From assembly GCF_001655615.1 (NCBI RefSeq), contig NZ_CP011567.1:6048001-6112000 (forward strand): a stretch of DNA of 64,000 nt, written 5' to 3'. The translations under genes were made by a program, and so were the position numbers. The first letter of the stretch is position 1, and every line of letters begins with the position of its first letter. This stretch comes from Pseudomonas sp. GR 6-02. Its GTDB lineage: Bacteria > Pseudomonadota > Gammaproteobacteria > Pseudomonadales > Pseudomonadaceae. This document shows positions 45,308 through 54,903 of the stretch, piece after piece. A model generated the notes under the pieces. It saw only the letters and a program-made list of their open reading frames with translations, was not told the origin of the DNA and searched no databases.

Positions 45308-46090
45308 TCAGAGCAGGAAGTTCAAGCCGACGCAAAACAGCAAAGCGGCAAACAGTCTTTTCAGCAAGCGTGGCGACAGCCTGTGGGCCAGTCGTGCACC
45401 GAGGCGGGCGAAGACCATGCTGGTCAGAGCGATCCCCAGCAGCGCCGGCAAATAAACAAAACCGAGACTATGGGCCGGCAGCAGTGGATCGTGCCAGCCC
45501 AGAATCATGAAACTTAATGCACTTGCCAAAGCGATGGGCAGGCCACAGGCCGACGATGTGGCCACCGCTTGTTGCATCGGAACGCTGCGCCAGGTCAGGA
45601 ATGGCACGGTCAGCGAGCCGCCGCCGATCCCGAAAATCGCCGAAGCCCAGCCAATCACACTGCCGGCCACGGTCAGACCGACTTTACCGGGCACCGTTCG
45701 GCTGGCCTTGGGTTTGAAGTCCAAGGCGAGTTGAACAGCGATGATCAACGCGAATATGCCGATGATCTTCTGCAGATTCGGCCCGGAGATCGCTTCGGCG
45801 GTCAGCGCGCCAAAACCGGCACCGATCAGAATGCCGAGAGTCATCCAGGCAAAAATCGGCCAACGCACGGCGCCGCGGCGATGATGTTCGCGAACCGCAT
45901 TGACCGACGTAAAAATGATCGTCGCCAGGGAAGTACCGACTGCAAGATGCGTCAGGATCGACGGATCAAATCCCTGCAAGGTGAAGCTGAACACCAGCAC
46001 CGGGACGATGATAATCCCGCCGCCTACCCCAAACAGCCCGGCCAGCACGCCCGCACAGGCGCCCAGCGCCAGATAGAGCAAAAATTCCAT
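45308..46090 (-). CDS. TSUP family membrane permease (sulfite exporter TauE/SafE type)
   Basis: A 260-residue polytopic membrane protein with an internal repeat: 'AGVLAGLFGVGGGIIIVPVL' in the first half and 'IGWASAIFGIGGGSLTVPFL' in the second. This is the TSUP (DUF81) signature. Members move sulfite, sulfoacetate or other small organic anions, and the substrate here is not evident. I chose ATG 46090 because the frame open to 46210 adds a non-conserved leader. Confidence 0.88.
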   Translation of the reverse strand: MEFLLYLALGACAGVLAGLFGVGGGIIIVPVLVFSFTLQGFDPSILTHLAVGTSLATIIFTSVNAVREHHRRGAVRWPIFAWMTLGILIGAGFGALTAEAISGPNLQKIIGIFALIIAVQLALDFKPKASRTVPGKVGLTVAGSVIGWASAIFGIGGGSLTVPFLTWRSVPMQQAVATSSACGLPIALASALSFMILGWHDPLLPAHSLGFVYLPALLGIALTSMVFARLGARLAHRLSPRLLKRLFAALLFCVGLNFLL

Positions 46091-46224
46091 GGCCACGTCC
46101 CCAAGCATCCCGAAACAGGAGCGGCATGGTAACGGATGCATGGCCTCGGGCTCCACTGCGGATGGCGATGGATCGATGAGCGATGTCTGCGTAGAGTGAG
46201 CAAAAAACACACAAGGACCACCTT

Positions 46225-46971
46225 ATGTGCCTGATTGTCTTTGCCTGGCGGCCGGGTCATGCCCAGCCGCTGATCGTGGCGGCCAACCGCGACGAATTCT
46301 ATGCCCGGCCCAGCCTGCCCCTGGCGCAATGGCCGCACGCCCCGCATGTCTACGCCGGGCGTGACCTCGAGGCCGGCGGTACGTGGCTCGGTGTCGGCGC
46401 CAATGGGCGCTTCGCCGCACTGACCAACATCCGTAATCCCCTTCAACCGCCGGCCGCCAAGTCGCGAGGCGAACTGGTGGCGCAGTTTCTCAGCGGGGAA
46501 ACGCCCATTGAAGACTATTTAAGCGACGTTATCGCACGCTCGGCTGAATATGCCGGGTTCAATCTGCTGGCCGGCAATGCCAAAGAGCTCTGGCACTTCA
46601 ACGCTCGGGAAACCGCGGCGGTCAGGCTCGAACCAGGGATTTATGGGTTATCGAACGCGGGGCTGGATACGCCGTGGCCAAAAGTGCTCAAGGCCAAGGC
46701 AGCCTTGAGCGAAGTGCTGGACGACCCGCAGCCGCAGGCGCTATTGGCCTTGCTCAGCGATCCACAGACGGCGCCGCTTGCCGAGCTGCCGGACACTGGC
46801 GTGGGGCAAGCCACCGAGACGTTGTTGTCGAGCGTGTTTATCAAGAGCCAGGCTTATGGGACGCGGGCGAGCACGGCGTTGATTGTTCAGGCGAATGGGA
46901 TGCGGCATATGGTCGAGCGGAGTTTCGGGCCGTATGGGGGGCATTTGGGGGAGGTAGAGATCAGGATTTGA
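46225..46971 (+). CDS. NRDE (TANGO2-like) family protein
   Basis: A 248-residue protein beginning 'MCLIVFAWRPGHAQPLIVAA' and NRDEFYARP, which contains the NRDE motif. The N-terminal Cys and 'AGRDLEAGGTWLGVGANGRF' recall Ntn-hydrolase-like folds. Eukaryotic TANGO2 is linked to haem or lipid handling, but the bacterial role is not settled. It diverges from the TSUP gene. Confidence 0.88.
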   Translation: MCLIVFAWRPGHAQPLIVAANRDEFYARPSLPLAQWPHAPHVYAGRDLEAGGTWLGVGANGRFAALTNIRNPLQPPAAKSRGELVAQFLSGETPIEDYLSDVIARSAEYAGFNLLAGNAKELWHFNARETAAVRLEPGIYGLSNAGLDTPWPKVLKAKAALSEVLDDPQPQALLALLSDPQTAPLAELPDTGVGQATETLLSSVFIKSQAYGTRASTALIVQANGMRHMVERSFGPYGGHLGEVEIRI

Positions 46972-46986
46972 AGTCGGGCGATTAAT

Positions 46987-47133
46987 TGTGGCGAGGGAGC
47001 TTGTCGGATCGCCGCACCGTCCCGCTGGAGCGCGAAGCGCTCCCGATCCGGCCGATGCGTTCTTTCATAAAGATCGCATCGGCTGAATCACGACTGCTTC
47101 GCAGCCGAACGGGAGCAAGCTCCCTCGCCACAG
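46987..47133. repeat. Long inverted repeat (REP-type), copy 2, disrupted left arm
   Basis: The left arm TGTGGCGAGGGAGCTTG (46987-47003) is separated from its TCCCGCTGG continuation by about 16 extra bases. The intact right arm GGGAGCAAGCTCCCTCGCC is at 47111-47129. The interior holds a further inverted repeat CCGATGCG/CGCATCGG. It lies between the NRDE gene and ptsP (convergent). Confidence 0.75.
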
Positions 47134-47146
47134 GGCCGCCGCTGAC

Positions 47147-49426
47147 CTAGAGGGTCTTGACCGAAGCCGGATTGATCATCCGTGCCAACCCAAGGTTTTT
47201 CAGCGCCAGTTGCAGCGAGCTGTGGATAACTTGTGGGTTGTCGATGGTCATCAGCTCCGCCAGCAACTCCTTGGCCTTGCTCAGGTTGATCTGACGCAGC
47301 ATCCACTTCACTTTCGGCAAGTTGGTGGCGTTCATCGACAGGCTGTCGAAGCCCATTGCCATCAACAGCACCGCCGCCGCCGGGTCACCGGCCATTTCGC
47401 CGCAGATACTCACCGGCTTGCCTTCGGCATGCGCATCGCGCACCACGCTCTGCAAGGCTTGCAGCACCGCCGGGTGCAGGTAGTCGTAGAGGTCGGCCAC
47501 CCGTGGGTTGTTTCGGTCCACGGCCAGCAGGTACTGAGTCAGGTCGTTGGAGCCGACCGACAGGAAGTCCACCTGCCGCGCCAGTTCCTTGGTCTGATAC
47601 ACCGCTGCCGGAATCTCGATCATCACGCCAACCGGCGGCATCGGCACGTCGGTGCCTTCGTCGCGGACTTCGCCCCAGGCCCGGTGGATCAGGTGCAAGG
47701 CTTCTTCCAGTTCATGGGTGCCGGAAATCATCGGCAGCAGAATACGCAGGTTGTTCAGGCCTTCGCTGGCCTTGAGCATGGCGCGGGTCTGCACCAGGAA
47801 GATTTCCGGGTGGTCGAGGGTCACGCGAATGCCGCGCCAGCCGAGGAACGGGTTGTCTTCCTTGATCGGGAAGTACGACAGCGCCTTGTCACCGCCAATG
47901 TCCAGGCTACGCATGGTCACTGGTTGTGGATGGAAGGCGGCAAGTTGCTCGCGATAGATCGCCAGCTGTTCCTTTTCGCTCGGGAAACGCTGGTTGATCA
48001 TGAACGGCACTTCGGTGCGGTACAGGCCCACGCCCTCGGCACCGCGCTTCTGCGCCCGTGCCACATCCGCCAGCAGGCCGGTATTGACCCACAGCGGCAT
48101 GCGGTGGCCATCGACCGTTACGCACGGCAGGTCGCGCAATGCATCCAGCCCGAGGGCCAGTTGTTTCTCTTCCTCGACCACGTCGGCGAACTGCTTGCGC
48201 AGCACGTCACTCGGGTTGGTGTAGACCTCGCCGTGGTAGCCGTCGACGATCATCTGGATGCCGTCGACCTTGGAGTACGGCAGGTCGACCAGGCCCATCA
48301 CCGTCGGAATACCCATGGCGCGCGCCAGGATCGCCACGTGGGAGTTGCCGGAACCGAGTACCGACACCAGGCCCACCAGCTTGCCTTCCGGCACCTCGCC
48401 GAGCATCGCCGGCGTCAGTTCTTCGCTGACCAGAATGGTGTTGTCGGGGTAGACCAGCGTCTGCTGCCGCTCTTCCTGCAAGTAGGCGAGCAAACGGCGG
48501 CCGAGGTCCTTGACGTCCGAGGCCCGCTCACGCAGGTAGGCGTCGTCCATCAGTTCGAAACGGTTGACGTGATCGGTAACCACCTGACGCAGCGCGCCCT
48601 GGGCCCACTGACCGGTCTTGATCACGGTGGTGACTTCGCTGCCGAGCGAAGCATCGTCGAGCATCATCAAGTAGACGTCGAACAGGGCCCGCTCTTCAGG
48701 TCGCAGCTGGGTTGCCAGCTTGGCGGACAAGGCACGCATGTCGGCGCGCACGCCTTCGATGGCCGTCTTGAACAGCCCAAGTTCTGCATCGATGTCGGTG
48801 ATGGTCTTGTCCGGCACCACGTCCAGATCGGCCGGCGGCAGCATGACGACCGCGGTGCCGACCGCCGCGCCCGGCGAACCCGGTACGCCGACGAACTTTG
48901 CTTCCTGGATACCTTTGCCCTGACGGCCCAGGCCACGGATCGAACCGGTGGCCTCGGCGTGGGCGATAACGCCGGCGAGCTGCGCGCTCATGGTCACGAG
49001 GAAGGCTTCTTCACCTTCATCGAACTGGCGGCGTTCCTTTTGTTGAATGACCAACACGCCGACGACGCGGCGGTGGTGAATGATCGGCGCCCCGAGGAAC
49101 GACGCGTAGCGCTCTTCACCGGTCTCGGCGAAGTAACGGTAGCGCGGGTGATCCGCGGCGTTTTCGAGGTTCAGGGGTTCTTCACGCGTGCCGACCAGGC
49201 CGACCAGACCTTCGTTGGGTGCCATGCTGACTTTGCCGATCGAGCGCTTGTTCAAGCCCTCGGTGGCCATCAGCACGAAGCGGTTGGTCTCTGGATCAAG
49301 CAGGTAGACCGAGCAGACCTGGCTGCCCATGGCCTCTTTGACGCGCAACACAATAATCCCCAACGCCGCCTTGAGATCCTTGGCGGAGTTAACTTCCTGG
49401 ACGATCTTGCGCAGCGTATTGAGCAT
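47147..49426 (-). CDS. ptsP: Phosphoenolpyruvate-protein phosphotransferase PtsP (EI-Ntr)
   Basis: A 759-residue first enzyme of the nitrogen PTS, which passes phosphate from PEP to NPr. An N-terminal GAF domain (about residues 1-150, 'MLNTLRKIVQEVNSAKDLKA') is followed by the EI domains. The phospho-accepting His lies in 'LGSGNSHVAILARAMGIPTV', and PEP-binding is seen in 'GAEGVGLYRTEVPFMINQRF' and 'PVSICGEMAGDPAAAVLLMA'. It is 22 bases after rppH on the same strand. Confidence 0.97.
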   Translation of the reverse strand: MLNTLRKIVQEVNSAKDLKAALGIIVLRVKEAMGSQVCSVYLLDPETNRFVLMATEGLNKRSIGKVSMAPNEGLVGLVGTREEPLNLENAADHPRYRYFAETGEERYASFLGAPIIHHRRVVGVLVIQQKERRQFDEGEEAFLVTMSAQLAGVIAHAEATGSIRGLGRQGKGIQEAKFVGVPGSPGAAVGTAVVMLPPADLDVVPDKTITDIDAELGLFKTAIEGVRADMRALSAKLATQLRPEERALFDVYLMMLDDASLGSEVTTVIKTGQWAQGALRQVVTDHVNRFELMDDAYLRERASDVKDLGRRLLAYLQEERQQTLVYPDNTILVSEELTPAMLGEVPEGKLVGLVSVLGSGNSHVAILARAMGIPTVMGLVDLPYSKVDGIQMIVDGYHGEVYTNPSDVLRKQFADVVEEEKQLALGLDALRDLPCVTVDGHRMPLWVNTGLLADVARAQKRGAEGVGLYRTEVPFMINQRFPSEKEQLAIYREQLAAFHPQPVTMRSLDIGGDKALSYFPIKEDNPFLGWRGIRVTLDHPEIFLVQTRAMLKASEGLNNLRILLPMISGTHELEEALHLIHRAWGEVRDEGTDVPMPPVGVMIEIPAAVYQTKELARQVDFLSVGSNDLTQYLLAVDRNNPRVADLYDYLHPAVLQALQSVVRDAHAEGKPVSICGEMAGDPAAAVLLMAMGFDSLSMNATNLPKVKWMLRQINLSKAKELLAELMTIDNPQVIHSSLQLALKNLGLARMINPASVKTL

Positions 49427-49448
49427 GGCTCGGGGTCGAACTCCGTCG

Positions 49449-49928
49449 TCAGTCGCGCGCTAAAAGGCGCGGGGCAAGCTCTTTGAGAGCGCGTCGATAC
49501 ACCTCGCGCTTGAATGTCACCACCTGGCCCAACGGATACCAATAGCTGACCCAGCGCCAGCCATCGAATTCCGGTTTACCGGTCAAATCCATCCGCACCC
49601 GCTGCTCGTTGGAGATCAGGCGCAGGAGAAACCATTTCTGCTTCTGGCCGATGCACAGCGGTTGGCTGTGCGTTCTGACCAGACGTTGCGGCAAACGATA
49701 ACGCAACCAGCCCCGGGTGCAGGCGAGAATTTCAACATCTTCGCGCTCCAGGCCCACTTCTTCGTTCAACTCGCGGTACAAGGCGTCTTCCGGCGTCTCC
49801 TGGGGGTTGATCCCGCCCTGTGGAAACTGCCAGGCATCTTGATTGATTCGGCGAGCCCATAGCACCTGGCCAGCATCATTCGTCAGAATGATCCCGACAT
49901 TGGGGCGGAAACCATCGGGGTCGATCAC
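49449..49928 (-). CDS. rppH: RNA 5'-pyrophosphohydrolase RppH
   Basis: A 159-residue Nudix hydrolase that removes pyrophosphate from mRNA 5' ends and starts decay. The Nudix box '[20 protein letters not shown]' continues VGL. The start is a GTG at 49928 ([16 protein letters not shown] follows), supported by GAGG about 8 bases upstream. The ATG frame open to 49988 adds a non-family leader. It forms an operon with ptsP, as in other pseudomonads. Confidence 0.95.
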   Translation of the reverse strand: MIDPDGFRPNVGIILTNDAGQVLWARRINQDAWQFPQGGINPQETPEDALYRELNEEVGLEREDVEILACTRGWLRYRLPQRLVRTHSQPLCIGQKQKWFLLRLISNEQRVRMDLTGKPEFDGWRWVSYWYPLGQVVTFKREVYRRALKELAPRLLARD

Positions 49929-50071
49929 GGCAACAACCTCGCAAACGCATGTCGCCGCATTGTTCCACAAAGGTTGTGAAAGCAGCAACGAGCCGACCTA
50001 CCTTATGTGCACTCTTGTGAAAAGTCCGTATTCTGGAGACCTTTCTACAGACTTTTCAGCGAGTAACTGCA

Positions 50072-50728
50072 ATGCGGCTGGCTTTATTCGACTTGGACAA
50101 CACGCTTCTGGGCGGCGACAGTGACCACGCCTGGGGCGATTATCTGTGCGAACGCGGTTTCCTCGACGCCGTCGCCTACAAGGCACGCAACGACGAGTTC
50201 TATCAGGACTACCTGGCCGGCAAGCTGGATCAGGCCGCCTACCTGAACTTCTGCCTGGAAGTCCTCGGCCGCACCGAAATGGCGACACTGGATCAATGGC
50301 ACCTGGATTACATGCGCGACTGCATCGAACCGCTCGTGCTGCCCAAGGGCCTCGAACTGTTGGCCCAACACCGTGAGGCCGGCGACAAGCTGGTCATCAT
50401 CACCGCCACCAACCGTTTTGTGACCGGGCCGATTGCCACGCGTTTAGGCGTTGAAACCCTGATCGCCACCGAATGCGAAATGATCGACGGCCGGTACAGC
50501 GGGCGCAGCACCGATATCCCGTGCTTCCGTGAAGGCAAGGTGACCCGGTTGAATCGTTGGCTGGAAGAAACCGGCCACAGCCTGGAAGACAGTTATTTCT
50601 ACAGCGACTCGATGAACGACTTGGCGTTGCTGGAGCAAGTGACGAATCCGATCGCGGTCGATCCGGACCCTAACTTGCGGGCCGAGGCCGAGAAACGTGG
50701 CTGGCCGGTGATCAGTTTGCGCGATTGA
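50072..50728 (+). CDS. HAD-IB family phosphatase
   Basis: A 218-residue HAD hydrolase of the SerB-like IB subgroup. Motif I is '[20 protein letters not shown]', motif II lies in 'VIITATNRF', and motif IV is '[20 protein letters not shown]'. Members act on phosphoserine, histidinol phosphate or other small phosphoesters. SerB proper has a different N-terminus, so the substrate is open. It is divergent from rppH. Confidence 0.9.
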   Translation: MRLALFDLDNTLLGGDSDHAWGDYLCERGFLDAVAYKARNDEFYQDYLAGKLDQAAYLNFCLEVLGRTEMATLDQWHLDYMRDCIEPLVLPKGLELLAQHREAGDKLVIITATNRFVTGPIATRLGVETLIATECEMIDGRYSGRSTDIPCFREGKVTRLNRWLEETGHSLEDSYFYSDSMNDLALLEQVTNPIAVDPDPNLRAEAEKRGWPVISLRD

Positions 50729-50734
50729 TTAAGC

Positions 50735-50837
50735 CTGTAGCAGCTACCGAGGTACGAGGCTGCGTTGCGGTCCGCAGGACCGCCCTTCGGGGCCGCTTCG
50801 CAGCCCATCGCAGCCTCGCACCTCGCAGCAGCTACAG
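50735..50837. repeat. Imperfect inverted repeat after the HAD-IB gene
   Basis: CTGTAGC (50735-50741) and GCTACAG (50831-50837) enclose two further complementary GC-rich blocks (GAGGTACGAGGCTGCG and CGCAGCCTCGCACCTC). The pattern belongs to the family of 'GTAGCAGCT..GAGGCTGCG' repeats common in P. fluorescens-group genomes. It lies between convergent genes and may end transcription. Confidence 0.7.
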
Positions 50838-50845
50838 ATTCCGCG

Positions 50846-51274
50846 CTATACCGGCTTGGCCCCCATCAACCCCGCAATGGCGATCAAGCAGACAAAACTG
50901 AACAACGCCAACGCCAACGTAAACTTCCCATTCCCCGCCGCCGGCGCCTTGCGCAGCCGATTGAGCCGCACCAGCAGCCAGAACCAGCCCAGCGCCGCCA
51001 CGGTGTACAGCACACTGGACGCCAGCAACCAGGTCTGCCCCAACGGCCAGCCCACCAGATGCACCATCCACCAGCCGGTAAACGGCATGCTCAACAGCGC
51101 CAGGCCCATCAACAACCAGATGAACACCTGCGGTCGCTGCAAGGTACGCGCAGGCGCCGTCGCATCACCGTTACGACGAGTGCGCCAGACCCAGATTGCC
51201 AGCCCCAGTGCGCTGATCAACAGCAGCACCGTCGCCACGCCATGCGCGACTTTGAGGGCGGTTAACGTTTCCAT
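50846..51274 (-). CDS. Small integral membrane protein, DUF2269-like
   Basis: A 142-residue protein with four hydrophobic segments (about residues 10-30, 50-68, 78-102 and 115-138). 'HGVATVLLLISALGLAIWVW' and 'TGWWMVHLVGWPLGQTWLLA' are like DUF2269 proteins, which have no known function. It is 40 bases downstream of ilvA on the same strand and may be co-transcribed. Confidence 0.72.
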   Translation of the reverse strand: METLTALKVAHGVATVLLLISALGLAIWVWRTRRNGDATAPARTLQRPQVFIWLLMGLALLSMPFTGWWMVHLVGWPLGQTWLLASSVLYTVAALGWFWLLVRLNRLRKAPAAGNGKFTLALALFSFVCLIAIAGLMGAKPV

Positions 51275-51313
51275 TGTTCGAATTCCTTATAGGCTGCCCA
51301 TCAGCGTAGCCGC

Positions 51314-52828
51314 TCAGCCGAGAAACAGCTGATAGGCCGGGTTGTCGCTTTCGTCCCAGTACGGGTAGCCGATTTCTTCCAGCGCCGCCGGTACCAGATG
51401 ACGCTCGTCGTGGGGCACTTGCAGGCCCGCGACCACACGGCCATCCGCCGCGCCGTGGTTGCGGTAGTGGAACATCGAAATGTTCCAGCGCCCACCGAGC
51501 TTGTTGAGGAAGTTGAACAACGCACCCGGACGCTCCGGGAACTCGAAGCGCAGCACCACCTCATCGACCACCTGGGCGGCACGCCCGCCAACCATATGGC
51601 GAATGTGCAATTTGGCCAGTTCGTTGTCGGTCAGGTCGAGTACCGGGAAACCCTGCTCGGTCAGGCTGGCGAGCAGCGCACTGCGCGGGTCGTTTTCCGG
51701 ATGGGTCTGCACGCCGACAAAGATGTGCGCTTCGCTGCCGGTGTTGTAGCGGTAGTTGAATTCGGTGATCTGGCGCTTGCCGATGGCTTCGCAGAACGCC
51801 TTGAAGCTGCCCGGTTTCTCGGGGATGGTCACGGCGATGATAGCTTCGCGGCCCTCGCCCAGCTCGGCACGCTCGGCGACGTGTCGCAAGCGGTCGAAGT
51901 TGACGTTGGCACCGGAATCGATGGCCACGAAGGTGTGGCCGGTGACACCACGTTGCTCGACGTATTTCTTGATCCCGGCCACGCCCAAGGCGCCGGCAGG
52001 TTCAGTGATCGAGCGGGTATCGTCGTAGATATCCTTGATCGCCGCACAGATTTCATCGGTGCTGACGGTGATCACTTCATCAACGTAGTCTTTGCAGATA
52101 TCGAAGGTGTGCTGGCCGATCTGCGCCACCGCGACGCCATCGGCAAACAGGCCCACGGTCGGCAACACCACGCGCTCGCCGGCCGCCATGGCGGCTTGCA
52201 AGCAGTTGGAGTCATCCGGTTCGACGCCGATGATCTTGATGTCCGGACGCAGGTATTTCACGTACGCCGCAATCCCGGCGATCAATCCGCCGCCGCCCAC
52301 CGGAACGAAGATCGCATCCAGACGCCCCGGGTGCTGGCGCAGAATCTCCATGGCCACCGTGCCCTGCCCGGCAATGGTGTGGGGATCGTCGTAGGGGTGA
52401 ATGTAGACGTAGCCTTTTTCGTCGACCAGTTTCAGCGAGTAGGCCAGGGCTTCCGGGAACGAATCGCCGTGCAGTACCACTTTGCCGCCGCGCGAACGCA
52501 CGCCTTCGACCTTGATCTCCGGGGTGGTCTTGGGCATCACGATGGTCGCTTTCACGCCCAGCACTTTGGCTGCCAGGGCCAGGCCTTGCGCATGGTTGCC
52601 CGCCGAAGCGGTGACCACGCCACGGGCGCGCTCTTCATCGCTCAGTTGCGTCAGCTTGTTGTAAGCGCCGCGAATCTTGAACGAGAACACCGGCTGCAAG
52701 TCTTCACGCTTGAGCCAAATCTCGTTGCCCAGCCGCTCGGAGAGCTGGCGAGCAGTCTGCAATGGGGTTTCTACGGCAACGTCATAAACGCGCGAGGTGA
52801 GGATCTTTTTGACGTACTGTTCGAGCAT
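51314..52828 (-). CDS. ilvA: Biosynthetic threonine ammonia-lyase
   Basis: A 504-residue PLP enzyme that makes 2-oxobutanoate from threonine for isoleucine synthesis. The PLP lysine lies in 'LQPVFSFKIRGAYNKLTQLS', the phosphate-binding glycine loop is 'VGGGGLIAGIAAYVKYLRPD', and two C-terminal ACT-like regulatory domains ('EKPGSFKAFCEAIGKRQITE' and 'FPERPGALFNFLNKLGGRWN') mark the isoleucine-inhibited form. It is divergent from rpiA, the common pseudomonad layout. Confidence 0.96.
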   Translation of the reverse strand: MLEQYVKKILTSRVYDVAVETPLQTARQLSERLGNEIWLKREDLQPVFSFKIRGAYNKLTQLSDEERARGVVTASAGNHAQGLALAAKVLGVKATIVMPKTTPEIKVEGVRSRGGKVVLHGDSFPEALAYSLKLVDEKGYVYIHPYDDPHTIAGQGTVAMEILRQHPGRLDAIFVPVGGGGLIAGIAAYVKYLRPDIKIIGVEPDDSNCLQAAMAAGERVVLPTVGLFADGVAVAQIGQHTFDICKDYVDEVITVSTDEICAAIKDIYDDTRSITEPAGALGVAGIKKYVEQRGVTGHTFVAIDSGANVNFDRLRHVAERAELGEGREAIIAVTIPEKPGSFKAFCEAIGKRQITEFNYRYNTGSEAHIFVGVQTHPENDPRSALLASLTEQGFPVLDLTDNELAKLHIRHMVGGRAAQVVDEVVLRFEFPERPGALFNFLNKLGGRWNISMFHYRNHGAADGRVVAGLQVPHDERHLVPAALEEIGYPYWDESDNPAYQLFLG

Positions 52829-53177
52829 CGGAAAGCATCACTGAACGGGTTGGGCAGGGCCAAGGAGTCTAACCCGGCTTTCGGGCGGGCGACCACACTA
52901 AACAGGTGGTTTTAGCCACTCGCAAACGCAAGAGACTCATTGTGGCGAGGGAGCTTGCTCCCGCTGGAGTGCGAAGTGCTCCCCAAAACAGGCAGCCCGT
53001 TTCTTCAAACACATTGTATTGGCAGGTTTTACGACTGCTGCGCAGCCGAGCGGGAGCAAGCTCCCTCGCCACAGACAAGCCCCCTCGTCTCCATTCGACA
53101 CACTGGCAATGACCTTCCACATCGCGAGGCCTATAATGCCGGCCTTTCGTCCCCCTCTTCGGCACCTCGGAGCCCGC
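52829..53177. other. Intergenic region between ilvA and rpiA
   Basis: These 349 bases hold the promoters of the two divergent genes and a large inverted repeat at 52941-53073. I see no gene here. The rpiA promoter must lie in the roughly 100 bases after the repeat; TATAAT-like 'CTATAATG' near 53131 is a plausible -10 box. Confidence 0.6.
52941..53073. repeat. Long inverted repeat (REP-type), copy 3
   Basis: A 25-base arm at 52941-52965 (begins TGTGGCGAGGGAGC) and its exact reverse complement at 53049-53073 flank an 83-base spacer. It has the same arm sequence as the element at 39468-39564 but a different spacer length. It sits between two divergent genes, unlike the other copies. Confidence 0.85.
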
Positions 53178-53849
53178 ATGACCCAGGATCAACTCAAACA
53201 GGCAGTGGCTCAGGCCGCCGTCGACTTCATCCTCCCGAAACTCGATGACAAGAGCATCGTCGGGGTCGGCACCGGCTCTACCGCCAATTGCTTCATCGAC
53301 GCCCTGGCCAAGCACAAAGGCGCGTTTGACGGCGCAGTGGCCAGTTCCGAAGCCACCGCCGCACGCCTCAAGGGCCACGGGATTCCGGTGTATGAGCTCA
53401 ATACCGTCAGCGATCTGGAGTTCTACGTCGACGGCGCCGATGAAAGCGACGAGCACCTGCACCTGATTAAAGGCGGCGGTGCAGCCCTGACCCGCGAGAA
53501 GATCGTGGCGGCCGTGGCCAAGACCTTCATCTGCATCGCCGACGCCAGCAAACTGGTGCCGGTGCTCGGTGCGTTCCCATTGCCGGTGGAAGTGATCCCG
53601 ATGGCTCGCAGCCACGTGGCCCGCGAACTGGTGAAGCTGGGCGGCGACCCGGTTTACCGTGAAGGTGTGCTGACCGATAACGGCAACATCATCCTTGACG
53701 TGCACAACATGCAGATCACCAACCCGGTGGAGCTGGAAGCACAGATCAACGCCATCGTCGGCGTGGTCACCAACGGTTTGTTCGCGGCGCGCCCGGCGGA
53801 CTTGCTGCTGTTGGGCACGAGCGAAGGCGTGAAAACCCTCAAGGCCTGA
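53178..53849 (+). CDS. rpiA: Ribose-5-phosphate isomerase A
   Basis: A 223-residue isomerase linking ribulose-5-phosphate and ribose-5-phosphate. Motifs '[16 protein letters not shown]', '[20 protein letters not shown]' and '[20 protein letters not shown]' are those of RpiA. I chose ATG 53178 ([10 protein letters not shown]); the frame open from 53019 runs through the repeat. A hairpin terminator follows. Confidence 0.97.
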   Translation: MTQDQLKQAVAQAAVDFILPKLDDKSIVGVGTGSTANCFIDALAKHKGAFDGAVASSEATAARLKGHGIPVYELNTVSDLEFYVDGADESDEHLHLIKGGGAALTREKIVAAVAKTFICIADASKLVPVLGAFPLPVEVIPMARSHVARELVKLGGDPVYREGVLTDNGNIILDVHNMQITNPVELEAQINAIVGVVTNGLFAARPADLLLLGTSEGVKTLKA

Positions 53850-53857
53850 TGCCACAC

Positions 53858-53900
53858 CCAATTGTAGGAGCGAAGCTTGCTCGCTCCTACAATTGGTTTT
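53858..53900. terminator. Terminator after rpiA (repeat-derived hairpin)
   Basis: CCAATTGTAGGAGCGA (53858-53873) and TCGCTCCTACAATTGG (53881-53896) are exact reverse complements around AGCTTGC, followed by TTTT. It lies between convergent rpiA and the SdiA-regulated-type gene. The core GTAGGAGCGA..TCGCTCCTAC is also a dispersed Pseudomonas repeat. Confidence 0.85.
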
Positions 53901-53910
53901 GCGGTGTTGG

Positions 53911-54816
53911 TCAGGGCTGTGCCGGTTTTTTGAAGACGTAGAACAGGTTCGGCTCGCTGACGAGGTACAGGGTGCCGTCGTCATCCATGGCAATGCCTTC
54001 CGGCTTGTGCAATCCCTGACGATCCTTGCTCAGTGACAGGGTGCTCAGCGGTCGCCCGTCCACATCCAGTTCAAGAATCAACCGCGACTCATCGGACAGT
54101 GCCAGCAAATGGCCGCTGCGCTCGTCATATTGCAGGCTCGACAGGTCTCGCACGAACATTCCGCCATCGCGCTTGGGATTGTTCACCACGTGCACCGCGT
54201 AGGACTTCTCCGGGTTGTAATGGGGAAAGCCCTGCACTTCGTAGATCAGCATCGGGTCGCGCTCCTTGGCGACGAACAAGCGCTTGCCCACCGAGTCATA
54301 GGCCAAACCCTCGAAACCCTTGTTGCCGCTCATGTGCACGCCGAGGGTCATCTGCTCGGCGTCCGCGGCATCGAGGAACGTCGTGCCCTTGCGCAGATGA
54401 ATCTTGATCAGCCGTTGCTCACGCTCATCGGTGATCACGTAAGTGTCAGCGCTAATGAACTCCACTGCTTCCGGGTCGCCGAACCCGACCAGCGCCACAC
54501 GCCGCAGGATTTTGCCTTCCAGGGACAACTCGATCAGCTCGGCGTTTTTTTGGGTGACCGTGAACAGGCTTTTGCGCACGGGATCGAAGGTCAGCGCTGA
54601 AACATCGTCGTCCAGACCGTCAATGACTCGCGCCTCGATCGCCACCTGATACTGGTCCAGGCCAATGGATCGGGTATTCATCGGCTGCCATAGCGCCTGC
54701 ACATTGAACCCGCTGCGTTCAAACAGGCGCTGGTACTGGCCGACGGCAACCAACACGATCAGGGCAATGACCGACAGGATCAGCATCAGGGGTTTGGGGC
54801 GGACAAGTCGACGCAT
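53911..54816 (-). CDS. SdiA-regulated domain protein, copy A
   Basis: A 301-residue protein with an N-terminal membrane anchor (about residues 9-26, 'LMLILSVIALIVLVAVG') and a periplasmic beta-propeller-like domain. Repeats such as 'DDVSALTFDPVRKSLFTVTQ', 'GNKGFEGLAYDSVGKRLFVA' and 'LHKPEGIAMDDDGTLYLVSE' match the SdiA-regulated (PF06977) family. Function is unknown. Its neighbour 54904-55839 is a paralogue, and both end in PNLFY, a shared C-terminal motif. Confidence 0.83.
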   Translation of the reverse strand: MRRLVRPKPLMLILSVIALIVLVAVGQYQRLFERSGFNVQALWQPMNTRSIGLDQYQVAIEARVIDGLDDDVSALTFDPVRKSLFTVTQKNAELIELSLEGKILRRVALVGFGDPEAVEFISADTYVITDEREQRLIKIHLRKGTTFLDAADAEQMTLGVHMSGNKGFEGLAYDSVGKRLFVAKERDPMLIYEVQGFPHYNPEKSYAVHVVNNPKRDGGMFVRDLSSLQYDERSGHLLALSDESRLILELDVDGRPLSTLSLSKDRQGLHKPEGIAMDDDGTLYLVSEPNLFYVFKKPAQP

Positions 54817-54903
54817 TCAGGCAAACTCGGAAACAGGACGGGCGGATGAAACACCACGGCTGCCTGAATTAAAACCCTAATGGCCCGCGACCTTCTACCG
54901 CAA

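Noticed and set aside
47210..49486. A 758-codon open frame on the plus strand opposite ptsP
   Set aside because: It is fully antisense to a clearly conserved gene. Long antisense frames arise from the GC-rich third-position bias, and its translation has no recognisable motif.
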